Both the position numbers and the translations under genes were made by a program. This document shows positions 52,488-62,700 of a stretch of DNA of 64,000 nt, piece after piece. The notes beneath the pieces are model-generated. The model worked only from the letters and a program-made list of their open reading frames with translations. It had not been told where the DNA came from and made no database searches. Where the stretch lies: positions 1 to 64,000 of the forward strand of contig NZ_JAGJTM010000001.1 of assembly GCF_018221685.1 (NCBI RefSeq). Reading direction: 5' to 3'. Numbering within the stretch: position 1 is the first letter of the stretch; every line of letters begins with the position of its first letter. Origin of the DNA: Bombella apis. GTDB lineage: Bacteria; Pseudomonadota; Alphaproteobacteria; Acetobacterales; Acetobacteraceae.

Positions 52488-53474
52488 GTGACCCCGGTGA
52501 CAGAAACCACCACGCCCGCAGCAACGCCCCGCCCGCATGATGTCCCCGACCTCACGGTCGCCCATGCCATCACACCGTTCCATCTTGGCCATGTGCCAGT
52601 ACGGGGGCGGCTGATCACACTTGGCCCGCTGGCCGGGGCCATCCTCTCCCGCCATGATGAACTGCCAGAACCGGTCCGCCTCCTTGGCGGACAGGCGCTC
52701 GCCCTCGTGGCAGCCATGGCGACGGCCCTCAAATTCAAAGGGTCCTTCTCCCTTCAGGTCAAAGGAGACGGACCTGTTTCCCTGTTCCTTGCAGACTGCA
52801 CCGATACAGGCGAACTGCGCTTTACCGCCCGCATGGCTGAAGATTACACCCTCCCCCTGCCGGAAAATGCTTCCGGACTGCTGGGCAAGGGCTATATGGC
52901 CTTTACCGTGGATCAGGGGCCGGATACCGACCGTTATCAAGGCATTGTCGGGCTCGAAGGCCCCACTCTGGCTGACATGGCCGAACATTATTTCCAGACC
53001 AGTGAGCAGCATGACTGCGCCATCCACCTCTTCTCCCGCCATACGGAATCGGGCTGGCAGGCCGGAGCCCTGGTACTGGAACGCCTGCCAGACAGCACCC
53101 CGATTGCGGGCAATGATGACCACAGACCAGCCGATGCCACCATCCAGGACCTGTGGGAAACGGCCTGCACCTTTGGCCAGACCCTGACGGCAGAGGAGCT
53201 CTTCAACCCACAGCTCTCCCCCGGGGCGCTCATCAACCGTCTCTTCGGCACGCTGGATGTGGAGCTGGCCCCGGCCAGGCCTCTCTCCTTCGGCTGCCGG
53301 TGCAGCCGGGCCCGCCTCCAGGGGGTGCTGGAACGTTTCAGCGGGGAGGACCTCGACCACATGGCACAGGATGGCGTGATCTCCATGGAATGCCATTTCT
53401 GCAACACGGCTTTCACCTTCACCCGTGAAAGCCTGCCCGATGGCCAGAAAAACGGTGATGCTGGAGCGCCATGA
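52488..53474 (+). CDS. hslO: Redox-activated chaperone Hsp33
   Basis: A holdase activated by oxidation and unfolding. The 328-residue protein shows KFKGSFSLQVKGDGPVSLFL and AEHYFQTSEQ of the substrate-binding core, and the C-terminal zinc centre of four cysteines, FGCRCSR (about 270) and MECHFCN (about 302). The start is GTG 52488 after AGAGAGG. The stop overlaps the next gene by four bases (ATGA). Confidence 0.96.
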   Translation: MTPVTETTTPAATPRPHDVPDLTVAHAITPFHLGHVPVRGRLITLGPLAGAILSRHDELPEPVRLLGGQALALVAAMATALKFKGSFSLQVKGDGPVSLFLADCTDTGELRFTARMAEDYTLPLPENASGLLGKGYMAFTVDQGPDTDRYQGIVGLEGPTLADMAEHYFQTSEQHDCAIHLFSRHTESGWQAGALVLERLPDSTPIAGNDDHRPADATIQDLWETACTFGQTLTAEELFNPQLSPGALINRLFGTLDVELAPARPLSFGCRCSRARLQGVLERFSGEDLDHMAQDGVISMECHFCNTAFTFTRESLPDGQKNGDAGAP

Positions 53475-54577
53475 CAGCAGGGCTTCCAGTACCTCTCCAG
53501 CGGGACGGGCAGCCCGTCGAACGGCTCTATCCGGGCTGGCAGTGCAACGGGCGTCATCCGGCCCCTGCCGGGATGGAGGTCCTGAGTCTCCAGCACAGGC
53601 ACACAGGGCAGGAAGCCTGCTGGTGGCTCACACCTGAAGGGGATATCCTCGCCTGCCACGCCCTGGCGCTGGACAAACACTGGAGCCAGAAGATCAGGGA
53701 GGCCGTTGCCCCCGCCCTACAGCAACTCAGCACGACGCTGCTGGGCCGGGTAACGCCTCTGCCAGCCGAGGCCTGCTTCCCGCATGAGGCCATGGCCCCA
53801 CTCACCAACCTGCCGCACACGGCCCGCCTCCAGCTGCTCGGCCTCTGGTTCCGCTCTGTCAGCAGGTCGCTTCTTGTCCTGTCTCCCGCCACACTGCTGG
53901 ATGGTGAAGAGACCTCACTGGAGCTGGAGGCAGCGGATGCAACTGGCCAGCCCTTTGCGCCCCGGTTCATCCGGGCCATGCTGGAGACACGGCCCGCCGG
54001 CCCCCACACGCTGGCCTGCTCCCCTTTCAGTGGCCGCATCATCCGGGCCGAACTGACCATGCCGACAGACAGAGGTGTGGCCTGCCGCTTCAGTGACGAA
54101 AGAAACGGAGAAACCTTCTACCTCTTCTGGCCCGGCCCAGCAGGGCAGATAGACCCGCAAACAGCACAGCAGCCCCTTTTCTACCACCCGCAGGGTGAAC
54201 TCCTGCTGGGAGATGGGCCGCTTACGCCACTGGTCCCCATCTTTCTCCTCTCATGGTTCATCAGCAACCCCAACTGCATTGAGGAACTGAAACATGCCCA
54301 CCCCTTCCGGCTGGAAGATTATGGCGTGGGCAAGGCCTCGGCCCTGTGGAAGGACATCGCCCTGTCACCTTCGTCCTCCCAGACCGATACACAGGCCACC
54401 ACACAGGAAGAGACTGGACAAAACCGGACATCTTTTCCATTTTCTTCCAGACACTGGGGGCAGTCTTTCTTTTTTGAGGCCGGTCGGACAGCAGGCCTGC
54501 CCGACCGGGACCGGCTCACCCCGCAGGACCACGAAAAAACAACAGGCGCCGGACATGAAAACCATGACGAACCATAG
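53471..54577 (+). CDS. Hypothetical 368-residue protein coupled to hslO
   Basis: Not recognised. It overlaps hslO by four bases, so it is co-translated. There is no signal peptide. Visible blocks are a Trp-rich start (LYPGWQCNGR, EACWWLTPEGD), an internal FIRAMLETRPAGPHTLACSP region and a mid-C part YLFWPGPAGQIDPQ with PIFLLSWFISNP. The last 90 residues are polar and low in complexity. It runs 23 bases into the start of the following lipoprotein gene. It may belong to an Acetobacteraceae-specific family linked to hslO. Confidence 0.75.
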   Translation: MTAGLPVPLQRDGQPVERLYPGWQCNGRHPAPAGMEVLSLQHRHTGQEACWWLTPEGDILACHALALDKHWSQKIREAVAPALQQLSTTLLGRVTPLPAEACFPHEAMAPLTNLPHTARLQLLGLWFRSVSRSLLVLSPATLLDGEETSLELEAADATGQPFAPRFIRAMLETRPAGPHTLACSPFSGRIIRAELTMPTDRGVACRFSDERNGETFYLFWPGPAGQIDPQTAQQPLFYHPQGELLLGDGPLTPLVPIFLLSWFISNPNCIEELKHAHPFRLEDYGVGKASALWKDIALSPSSSQTDTQATTQEETGQNRTSFPFSSRHWGQSFFFEAGRTAGLPDRDRLTPQDHEKTTGAGHENHDEP

Positions 54578-55406
54578 TGCCAGAACGCCTCATCTGGTCA
54601 GCCGCATGAAGCTGCGTTCCTCTCTCTTCAGCCTGGGAATGGGCTGTGCGCTGGCTCTGCTGGCAGGCTGTGCCTCCGGCGGTTCCGGAGAGGAAACATT
54701 CCCGTCACCGGATTACAGCTACCTGCCCCCCCTCAACCTGAATGTCAGCCAGGTTGATGTCAGCAACCAGGTCCAGCCCGACAGTGACGCCCTGTCCTCC
54801 CACAGCCCGACCAACCCCACCGACGCTCTGGCCCTTATGGGGCGCCAGCGCCTGCACGCCATGGGGGCATCCGGTACGGCCAGCTTCACCATCACGAAAG
54901 CGGAGATGAGCAAGGCCCCGCACCATGCCCTCAGCGGGAGTTATACAGTCCAGCTGAACCTGAATGACACCGCCAGCCATCACCACGGCTTCATCACGGC
55001 GCATGTCCAGCGCACGATTGATGCCCCGGGCAAGCTCGGACTGGAGCACAACCTCCATACGCTCAACACGCAGCTCATGGATGACATGAATGTCGAGCTG
55101 GAATACCAGGTTCGCAGCCATCTGGCCTCATGGCTGACGGACGCAACAGGCACACCGCTGAATGCCGCCACCATCCAGAGCCAGGAGCTGAGCAGCACGG
55201 ATCTGTCCGGCACACCCCCGGCTGCACCGCAGCCCCCGGCCAGCACGGTCGTGACCGGTGCCACCGCAACGGCAGACCGGGCCGTTGGCAATGCTGCCAG
55301 CACTGCCGGCAGCTGGCAGAAACCGGCTGATACGGAAACAGGCCAGGCACCTTCCGCAGGCCGCATCCATTCTCCCCAGCCCCACATGCTCACCCTGCCC
55401 CAATAA
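54555..55406 (+). CDS. Putative lipoprotein of unknown function
   Basis: A 283-residue exported lipoprotein: signal with lipobox LLAGC (Cys39 from ATG 54555, or Cys22 from ATG 54606, which gives a more normal signal length). The mature part has a beta-rich segment with GTASFTITKAEMSKAPHHAL, SGSYTVQLNLNDTA and VQRTIDAPGKLGLEHN, then a Pro/Ala/Thr-rich tail. Repeated polar strands suggest a periplasmic beta domain. The start overlaps the preceding unknown gene, so the two likely work together. No family recognised. Confidence 0.75.
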   Translation: MKTMTNHSARTPHLVSRMKLRSSLFSLGMGCALALLAGCASGGSGEETFPSPDYSYLPPLNLNVSQVDVSNQVQPDSDALSSHSPTNPTDALALMGRQRLHAMGASGTASFTITKAEMSKAPHHALSGSYTVQLNLNDTASHHHGFITAHVQRTIDAPGKLGLEHNLHTLNTQLMDDMNVELEYQVRSHLASWLTDATGTPLNAATIQSQELSSTDLSGTPPAAPQPPASTVVTGATATADRAVGNAASTAGSWQKPADTETGQAPSAGRIHSPQPHMLTLPQ

Positions 55407-55539
55407 CGGACCTGTGCGCCCAATGCGGGAAAAAAGGCGGAAGAAAACAGGCATGACAGCTGGTTAACTTGTCTTCTGCTGCCTTTTTTCCCATTCTGCC
55501 CCCTCTTCTGGACTTTCTCAAACCGGGCCGCCCTGTGCG

Positions 55540-56319
55540 ATGACATCATCTTCCTCCCCTCCCTCCCACGATGCTCCTGCCCCGCTGTCCCGGCGTGGCT
55601 TCATGGGAGGGGCAGCCTCCCTCTCCAGCATTCCCCTGCTCAGCCATGCCGCCCGGGCAGACGAAAAGGATGGGAAACAACAGCCCGCCCCCCCGGATGA
55701 TGACCCCGCCCATTACAGGCCCGTCTTTTTCAGTGTGGAGGAATATCTCTTTCTCTGCCATGCGTGCGAGCGCATCTTTCCGCAGGATGAAAACGGGCCG
55801 GGAGCCCAGGCCCTCGGCGTACCCCGCTTCATCGACAGGCAGATGACCACCCCTTACGGCCGGGGTGACCTCTGGTACATGAAGGCCCCCTTCGTGAATG
55901 GGCCGCCAGAGCTGGGCTACCAGCTGCCCTACAGCCCACAGGACCTCTATCGTGGGGCCATCACGCCCATAAACACCCATTGCCTCATGCTGCATGATGC
56001 CGTTTTTGCAGCCCTCTCGCCACAATGGCAGGATGAGGTGCTGCATGCGCTGGAAGATAACAGGCTCCACCTCAATGACATTCCCGGTGCCGCCTTCTTC
56101 GAGCAGCTGCGGACCAATACACTGGAAGGAGCCTTCTCCGACCCTGCCTATGGCGGCAACCACAACATGGCTGGCTGGAAAATGATGGATTTTCCCGGTG
56201 CCAGGGCGGACTTCATGGACTGGATCAACCAGAACGGGGCCCGCTATCCCCTGGGCCCGGTCGGCATGCCTCCAAAACCGGACCCATACAGCGCCTCTTT
56301 CCAGAATGAGGAGGGATGA
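55540..56319 (+). CDS. Small subunit of a membrane-bound three-component dehydrogenase (gluconate 2-dehydrogenase subunit 3 family)
   Basis: A 259-residue periplasmic protein with a Tat signal (SRRGFMGGAASL, residues 17-28), expected to be exported folded with its flavoprotein partner. The mature domain follows the GADH subunit 3 pattern: FFSVEEYLFLCHACERIFPQ, GAQALGVPRFIDRQM, NTHCLMLHDAVF and a GGNHNMAGWKMMDFPGA ending. It is the first gene of the small-large-cytochrome operon, three bases before the large subunit gene. Confidence 0.92.
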   Translation: MTSSSSPPSHDAPAPLSRRGFMGGAASLSSIPLLSHAARADEKDGKQQPAPPDDDPAHYRPVFFSVEEYLFLCHACERIFPQDENGPGAQALGVPRFIDRQMTTPYGRGDLWYMKAPFVNGPPELGYQLPYSPQDLYRGAITPINTHCLMLHDAVFAALSPQWQDEVLHALEDNRLHLNDIPGAAFFEQLRTNTLEGAFSDPAYGGNHNMAGWKMMDFPGARADFMDWINQNGARYPLGPVGMPPKPDPYSASFQNEEG

Positions 56320-56322
56320 ACC

Positions 56323-58116
56323 ATGACAGACCAGACATTCCCTCCCGCGAAGCCGGATGTCGTTGTCATCGGCGCTGGCTGGGCCGGCAGCATCATGGCC
56401 AAGGAACTGACAGAGGCCGGACTGAACGTCACCATGCTGGAACGTGGGCACGACCACAGCACAGCCGTGGAAGGGACCTATCCCGGCTCCATTGACGAAC
56501 TGCGGGGCGCCGTGCGCAAGCGCCTCTTCCAGAAACTGGCCCGCACCTCCCTGACCATCCGCAACCGCCCGGACCAGACTGCCCTGCCCTACCGCCAGCT
56601 GGCCGCCTTCCTCCCCGGCGAAGGCGTTGGTGGTGCCGGACTGCACTGGTCAGGCTGCCACTTCCGCGTCACGGAGGATGACCTCCGCCTGCGCAGCGCC
56701 ACCATTGAGCGCTACGGGCAGAAATTCATCCCAAAAGACATGCACCTCCAGGATTACGGAATCAGCTACGGAGAACTGGAACCGTTTTTCGACAAGGCAG
56801 AGAAGGTCTTTGGAACTTCGGGGGAGGCATCCTCCGTGCAGGGGCAGAAAACAGGCCGTGGCAACGTCTTTGCCCTGGACCGCTCCAGCCATTTTCCCCT
56901 GCCGCCCATGGCAGACACCTTCTCTGCCAGCGTCTTCCGCCAGGCAGCCCGGGAGGCAGGCTTCCACCCTTACAGCATGCCTGCCGCCAATGCCTCCCAG
57001 CCCTATACCAACCCTTATGGCTGCCAGATGGGCCCCTGCAACTTCTGCGGTTATTGCAGTGGCTATGCCTGCTATCTCTATTCCAAAGCCTCCCCGAACG
57101 TGAACATCCTGCCCGCTCTGCGGCAGGACAAACGCTTCCGGCTCATCACACAGGCACAGGTGCTGGAAATCCTGCTGGATGACACCCGCAAGAGAGCCAC
57201 CGGTGTGCGGTACATCGACCTCAAAACCGACTCCGAACAGGTCATTGAGGCGGATCTGGTCATCCTCAGCGCCTTCCAGCTGCACAATGTCCACCTCATG
57301 CTGACATCCGGCATTGGCAAACCCTATGACCCGGTCAGCCAGAGCGGGACCATCGGCCGCAATTTCACCTACCAGACCATCACCTCCTCCCGTGTCTGGC
57401 TGCCGGAAAACCGCTGCACAAACCAGTTTGTCGGCGCCGGCGGCGCTGGCGTGGCCATTGATGACTTCAACCAGCCCGGTTTCGACCGGGGGCGGGCCGG
57501 TTTCATTGGCGGGTCTCCTGTCTGGGTCAATCAGGCGGGCCTCAAGCCCATTGCTGCCGCACAGGGCAGTGGCGGAAAAGGATCACCCCGCTGGGGAGGT
57601 GCCTACAAGGCCGCCATGATCGACCAGTACAGGCATTCCTTCAGCATTGATGCCCATGGCAGCAACATGGCCTACCGGGATGTCTATCTCGACCTGGACC
57701 CCACATGGCGCAATGCCTATGGCCAACCCATGCTGCGGATGACCTTCACATGGAAGGACAACGACATCCGCATGAACCAGTATGTCGTCAGGCAGATCGG
57801 CGACATTGCCCAGGCCATGGGGGCCACACGGACCAGCCTGAACAGCCTCCTGCCGGGCCAGCTTTTCGACAGCCGCATCTATCAGACAACACATCTCAGC
57901 GGTGGTGTCATTCTGGGCAGCAACCCGAAGACCAGCGCCCTGAACCGGTATCTCCAGAGCTGGGACGTCCCGAATCTCTTCGTCATCGGCTCCAGCGCCT
58001 TCCCGCAAGGAATGGGATACAACCCGACAGGCCTGGTGGCAGCACTGGCCTACTGGTCCGCTTACCATATCCGCCAGACCTATCTCCGCAATCCCGGCCC
58101 GATGGTACACGCCTGA
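56323..58116 (+). CDS. GMC-family flavoprotein large subunit of a membrane-bound sugar/sugar-acid dehydrogenase
   Basis: A 597-residue FAD enzyme oxidising a sugar, polyol or sugar acid in the periplasm. Features: Rossmann motif VVIGAGWAGSIMAKEL (about 14-29), GEGVGGAGLHWSG, the cysteine cluster CQMGPCNFCGYCSGYAC (about 234-250) expected to bind a 3Fe-4S cluster, and a C-terminal HLSGGVILGSNPK plus FPQGMGYNPTGLVAALAY. It lacks its own Tat signal and would ride with the small subunit. The order small-large-cytochrome fits gluconate, 2-ketogluconate or sorbitol dehydrogenases; the substrate cannot be chosen. Confidence 0.93.
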   Translation: MTDQTFPPAKPDVVVIGAGWAGSIMAKELTEAGLNVTMLERGHDHSTAVEGTYPGSIDELRGAVRKRLFQKLARTSLTIRNRPDQTALPYRQLAAFLPGEGVGGAGLHWSGCHFRVTEDDLRLRSATIERYGQKFIPKDMHLQDYGISYGELEPFFDKAEKVFGTSGEASSVQGQKTGRGNVFALDRSSHFPLPPMADTFSASVFRQAAREAGFHPYSMPAANASQPYTNPYGCQMGPCNFCGYCSGYACYLYSKASPNVNILPALRQDKRFRLITQAQVLEILLDDTRKRATGVRYIDLKTDSEQVIEADLVILSAFQLHNVHLMLTSGIGKPYDPVSQSGTIGRNFTYQTITSSRVWLPENRCTNQFVGAGGAGVAIDDFNQPGFDRGRAGFIGGSPVWVNQAGLKPIAAAQGSGGKGSPRWGGAYKAAMIDQYRHSFSIDAHGSNMAYRDVYLDLDPTWRNAYGQPMLRMTFTWKDNDIRMNQYVVRQIGDIAQAMGATRTSLNSLLPGQLFDSRIYQTTHLSGGVILGSNPKTSALNRYLQSWDVPNLFVIGSSAFPQGMGYNPTGLVAALAYWSAYHIRQTYLRNPGPMVHA

Positions 58117-59489
58117 TGTCCCTGTTCCTCCGTTCCACCGGCACGAAACGCACATCCCCCCTTCGCCCCCTGCTGACGATGGGGCTGGGTCTGCTGGGCA
58201 TCGTGGCTGCCACCCTGCCCACCCGTCCTGCACAGGCTGATGATGCTCCCCTGCCTGCCGGACTGATTGAAGAGGGCCATTATCAGGCCGTTCTGGGCGA
58301 CTGTGCCGCCTGCCACACCCAGCCGGGGCGGCCACCCTACAGCGGGGGGATGCCCTTCAAGCTGCCCATAGGCACCATCTACTCCACCAACATCTCGCCA
58401 GACCCCGTCCACGGCATCGGCCACTATACCGAAGCCGAATTCGCCCGGGCCGTCCAGCTCGGCATCCGCAAGGATGGCAGCGCCCTCTATCCGGCCATGC
58501 CATATCCCTCCTACGCACGGCTGAACAAGGCGGACATCCATGCCCTCTATGTCTATTTCCAGAGGGGGGTGACACCGCAGCCTGTTGACCCGCCCGCCAA
58601 TGGGCTGATCTGGCCACTTTCCATGCGCTGGCCCCTGCATATCTGGCGCTGGCTGTTCTCACCCTCCATCCAGTCTGCCCAGCTGCGCACCAACAACCAG
58701 TTCTCCGACCCCATACTTGCCCGTGGAGCCTATCTGGTGGAAGGACCCGGCCATTGCGGGGCCTGCCACAGCCCCCGCAGCATCACCCTCAATGAAAAAG
58801 CCCAGACAGCCAAGGACGGGCCGCTCTTCCTCTCTGGCGGGGGCGTGGTGGAACAATGGGTCGTCCCCTCCCTCCGGCAGGAAAACCGGACAGGACTGGG
58901 CCGCTGGAGCGAACAGGACATCGTGGATTTCCTCCGCACGGGGCGGTCCCGGACTGGTGCCAGCTTTGGCGGGATGACGCCTGTCATCGTCCATAGTGCC
59001 CATGCCTTCAAGGAGGCGGACCTGCACGCCATTGCCCGTTACCTCATGCAGCTGGCCCCGGCACGGAAGGAAACACCCTGGGTCTATGACCCCACGACGA
59101 CCGACATGCTCCGCCGTGCCGACCTCTCCCAGCCCGGGGCACAGACCTACATGGACCGCTGCGCCGCCTGCCACCGCACCGATGGTGCCGGGTATGGAAC
59201 GGTCTTCCCCCCACTGGCTGGCAACCCCATCGTGATGACGGATGATGCCACATCACTCATCCATATCATTCTGGCCGGCGACAGTATGCACGCCCTGCCT
59301 ACGGCGGCCTCCGCCTTCACCATGCCGGGCTTTGCGGACACGCTCTCTGACAGGGAAGTAGCTGATGTTGTCAGCTTCATCCGGCAGAGCTGGGGCAATA
59401 ACAGCAGCCCCGTGAAGGAAAGTACCGTGAAACACATCCGCCACTCCATCCCGCAGGCAGAAACACCGGACCAGCTTCCCAAAAACTGA
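58116..59489 (+). CDS. Triheme cytochrome c subunit of the membrane-bound dehydrogenase
   Basis: Transfers electrons from the GMC subunit to ubiquinone. The 457-residue precursor has a signal peptide (cleaved near ARP/AQA, residues 35-42) and three heme sites: CAACH (63-67), CGACH (about 213) and CAACH (about 349). Axial Met regions include YPAMPYPSY. The C-terminal part lacks a clear membrane helix but ends with polar residues typical of this family. The ATG overlaps the large-subunit stop by one base (TGATG). Confidence 0.94.
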   Translation: MSLFLRSTGTKRTSPLRPLLTMGLGLLGIVAATLPTRPAQADDAPLPAGLIEEGHYQAVLGDCAACHTQPGRPPYSGGMPFKLPIGTIYSTNISPDPVHGIGHYTEAEFARAVQLGIRKDGSALYPAMPYPSYARLNKADIHALYVYFQRGVTPQPVDPPANGLIWPLSMRWPLHIWRWLFSPSIQSAQLRTNNQFSDPILARGAYLVEGPGHCGACHSPRSITLNEKAQTAKDGPLFLSGGGVVEQWVVPSLRQENRTGLGRWSEQDIVDFLRTGRSRTGASFGGMTPVIVHSAHAFKEADLHAIARYLMQLAPARKETPWVYDPTTTDMLRRADLSQPGAQTYMDRCAACHRTDGAGYGTVFPPLAGNPIVMTDDATSLIHIILAGDSMHALPTAASAFTMPGFADTLSDREVADVVSFIRQSWGNNSSPVKESTVKHIRHSIPQAETPDQLPKN

Positions 59490-59496
59490 CACCATC

Positions 59497-59542
59497 GGCA
59501 CGGAAGGAAGAAATACCCTTGGCGGTTTTTTCCCTCCGTACC
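59497..59542. terminator. Long imperfect hairpin after the dehydrogenase operon
   Basis: GGCACGGAAGGAAGAAA and TTTTTTCCCTCCGTACC are complementary over about 17 positions with two to three mismatches. The right arm starts with six T, so a terminator of the rightward operon is plausible. It starts seven bases after the cytochrome stop. Confidence 0.5.
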
Positions 59543-59787
59543 CATACAGACGGAGCGTTGCATTCCGTGACATTCCTGTAACCTATGCTCCCGTCATCTC
59601 GTGACAGGATGAGGACTGTAGAACAGAAGCAGGGGCCTTTCTGCCTGCCCTACAGAAGAAGGTGCCGTACCTTACGGAGATGTCATAACTCAGACTAAAA
59701 CAGTATTTAATTCGCCCTGTCGTCCTTTTTGCCTAGATTGTCCCGGCTTCCTTCTGCCTCTGGAATAAAACTGGAACAGTCCGACCC
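59543..59787. other. Intergenic region before the RND operon
   Basis: About 245 bases without a credible ORF. It should contain the promoter of the RND operon. I could not pick a convincing -35/-10 pair or a TetR-type palindrome, and no divergent regulator gene is next to it. Confidence 0.6.
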
Positions 59788-62700
59788 ATGAATGCCATTG
59801 TCATCACCGCCCTGAAGCGGCCTCTGACCTTTGTGGTACTGTCCATCCTGATCGTGATGTTCGGGGTGATGTCAGTCTTCAAAACACCGACTGACGTCTT
59901 TCCGAATATCAAGATCCCGGTGGTCTCTGCCGTCTGGACCTATGGCGGGATGCTGCCTGAGGAATTTGCAGGCCGCATCATCTACAATTACGAGCTGATG
60001 GTGACCTCCACCGTGGAGGGCATCGAGCACATGGAGTCCAACTCCTATTACGGGCGTGGGATCGTGACGATCTTCTTCCAGCCCGGGTCTGAGATTGGCG
60101 AGGCAGAGGCGGAAGTCACCGCCATTTCCCAGACCGTCATCAAGCAGCTGCCGGTGAACATCCCGGCCCCGATGATCATGCGGCTGGATGCGTCTTCCGT
60201 TCCAGTCATCTCGCTACAGATCACCTCGGACAAGCAGACGCCGTCCGACCTCTACAAGCTGGCGATGATCCGTGTCCGTCCGCTTCTGGTCACCGTCGAG
60301 GGGGCCGTGGTGCCGCATCCCTATGGCGGGATGGACAGCTTCGTGATGGTCACGCTGAACCAGGACCAGCTGCGGGCGCACCATCTCTCGGCCATGGACG
60401 TGCAGAACGCCATGCATGACCAGAACATCGTCCTGCCCGCCGGTGACCAGAAGATCGACGCCGTGGACTGGATGGTGCAGACCAACGCCACCCCCAAGAG
60501 CATGAAGGCCATCGGCAACATTCCGGTCAAACGGGTGGGCAATGCAGTGATCTACGTTCACGACGTGGCGGACGTCTATCGTGGCGGCCATCCGCAGACA
60601 AACCTCGTGCTCGTGAAGGGACGTCAGGGCGTCGAGGTCGTCGTCATGAAGAGCGGCGAAGCCTCCACGCTGGACGTGGTGGATGGCGTAAAGAAGGCCC
60701 TCCCCCGCCTGCGGGCCGTGCTACCGGATGACGTGAAGGTCAGCATCCTGACCGACGCCTCCATCTTCGTGAAGGACGCCATCAAGGACGTGGTGCGGGA
60801 GATGGTCACCGCTGCCTTCCTGACCGGCATCGTGGTGCTGCTCTTCCTCGGCTCGTGGCGGTCCACCGTCATCATCGCCACCTCCATCCCACTGGCCATT
60901 CTCTGCTCGGTCATCGGGCTGAGCTGGGCCGGGGAATCCATCAACGTGATGACACTGGGCGGGCTGGCCCTGGCGGTCGGCATCCTCGTGGACGACGCCA
61001 CGGTGATGATCGAGAACATCGACACCCATCTCGAGATGGGCAAGGAGCTTGAACCTGCCATCATCGATGCCGCCAACCAGATCGTGACGGCGACCTTCGT
61101 CTCCACCACCTGCATCTGCATCGTGTGGCTGCCCCTGTTCGAGCTGGACGGCGTGGCCGGTTACCTCTTCCGACCGATGGCGGAAGCCATCATCTTCGCC
61201 ATGATCGCCTCCTTTGTCCTCTCCCGGACGCTGGTCCCGACCATGGCAAAATATCTGCTGGCCAATCATGGTCACGGCCATGACATCCCGGACAGGGAGC
61301 AGCATACTGCCGATGCCAACGCTGCTGCCGTGGCGGCCGGTCACCCGGCCAACCGTGGCGACGGGACGGACAGCCACAACCATTCCGCTCCCCTGCCACC
61401 ACGCAGCGGTGTCATGGGCTTCTTCATCCGCTTCCAGCGGGGCTTTGAGGAAAAGTTCAACAGCTTCCGGGACGGCTATTACGCCATTCTGGTCCGCTGT
61501 GTGGAGCAGCGCAAACTGTTTGTCGGCATCTTCCTCGGCCTTTCCGTCCTGTCATTGGGGCTTTACTTCACGGCCGGGCGGGACTTCTTCCCGGAGACGA
61601 AGTCCAACGCCCTCCAGATGCACATGCGGGCCCCGCTGGGTACCCGTATCGAGGTTGCGGGCCGCATTGCCGCTCTGGTCTCCGACCGCATCGAGCAGGA
61701 CCTGCCCGGCCAGGTGGAAGAGATCGTCAGCAACTGCGGCCTGCCGGAAGGGGCGCACAACCAGGCCTTCATCCCGACACCGACCATCGGGACGCAGGAC
61801 TGCGACCTGACCATCGCCCTGAAAAACGAGGCCTCCCCCGTGTGGGATTATCGTGCCCTGCTGCGCAAGGACCTCTCCGCCCGCTTCCCCGGGACGGTCT
61901 TCACCTTCCAGCCGGCGGACCTGACGGCGAAGATCCTCAATTTCGGCTCTCCCGCACCGATCGACATCCAGATCAACGGGCCGGACATTGCCGACAATTA
62001 TGACTATGCCCGCAAGATCATGACCCGCCTGCGGCACATCCCGGGGGCTGCCGATGTCGTCATCCAGCAGACGATGAAGACACCGACACTGATGATCCGT
62101 GGCAACCGGACCTTCAGCCAGGCCACCGGCCTGACCGAGGCCGACCTCGCCAACAACCAGCTGATGACGCTCTCCGGTTCCAGCACGGTGGACCCGCAGT
62201 TCTGGCTCGACCCCAGCAACGACGTCACATTCCCGCTGAACACCTACGTCTCGCAGGACCAGCTGACGCATCTGAGCGACCTGCTGACCATTCCGGTGGA
62301 CAAGGGCGACGGCAACCCGACCGGTACGGGCGACCAGCTTCTGGGCAGCATCAGCACCGTCGTGCCGACCGGCACGCCGGGTGAGGTGTCCCACTTCAAC
62401 TCCATGCCGGAGGTGGACATCTACGTCTCCACCGAAGGACGGGACCTCGGGGCCGTGCTGACGGACGTCAAGAAAGTCATCAGCGACACGAAATCCCTGC
62501 TGCCCAAGACGGCCGCAACGGAGATTCATGGGGCCGCCGTGACCATGTACGGAGCCTATGGCCAGCTCATCATCGGGCTGATGGTTTCCATCGTGCTGAT
62601 CTACCTGCTGATCGTCGTCAACTTCCAGTCCTGGATGGACCCGTTCATCATCATCACCGCCCTGCCCGGCGCACTGGCCGGGATCGCCTGGGCCCTGTTC

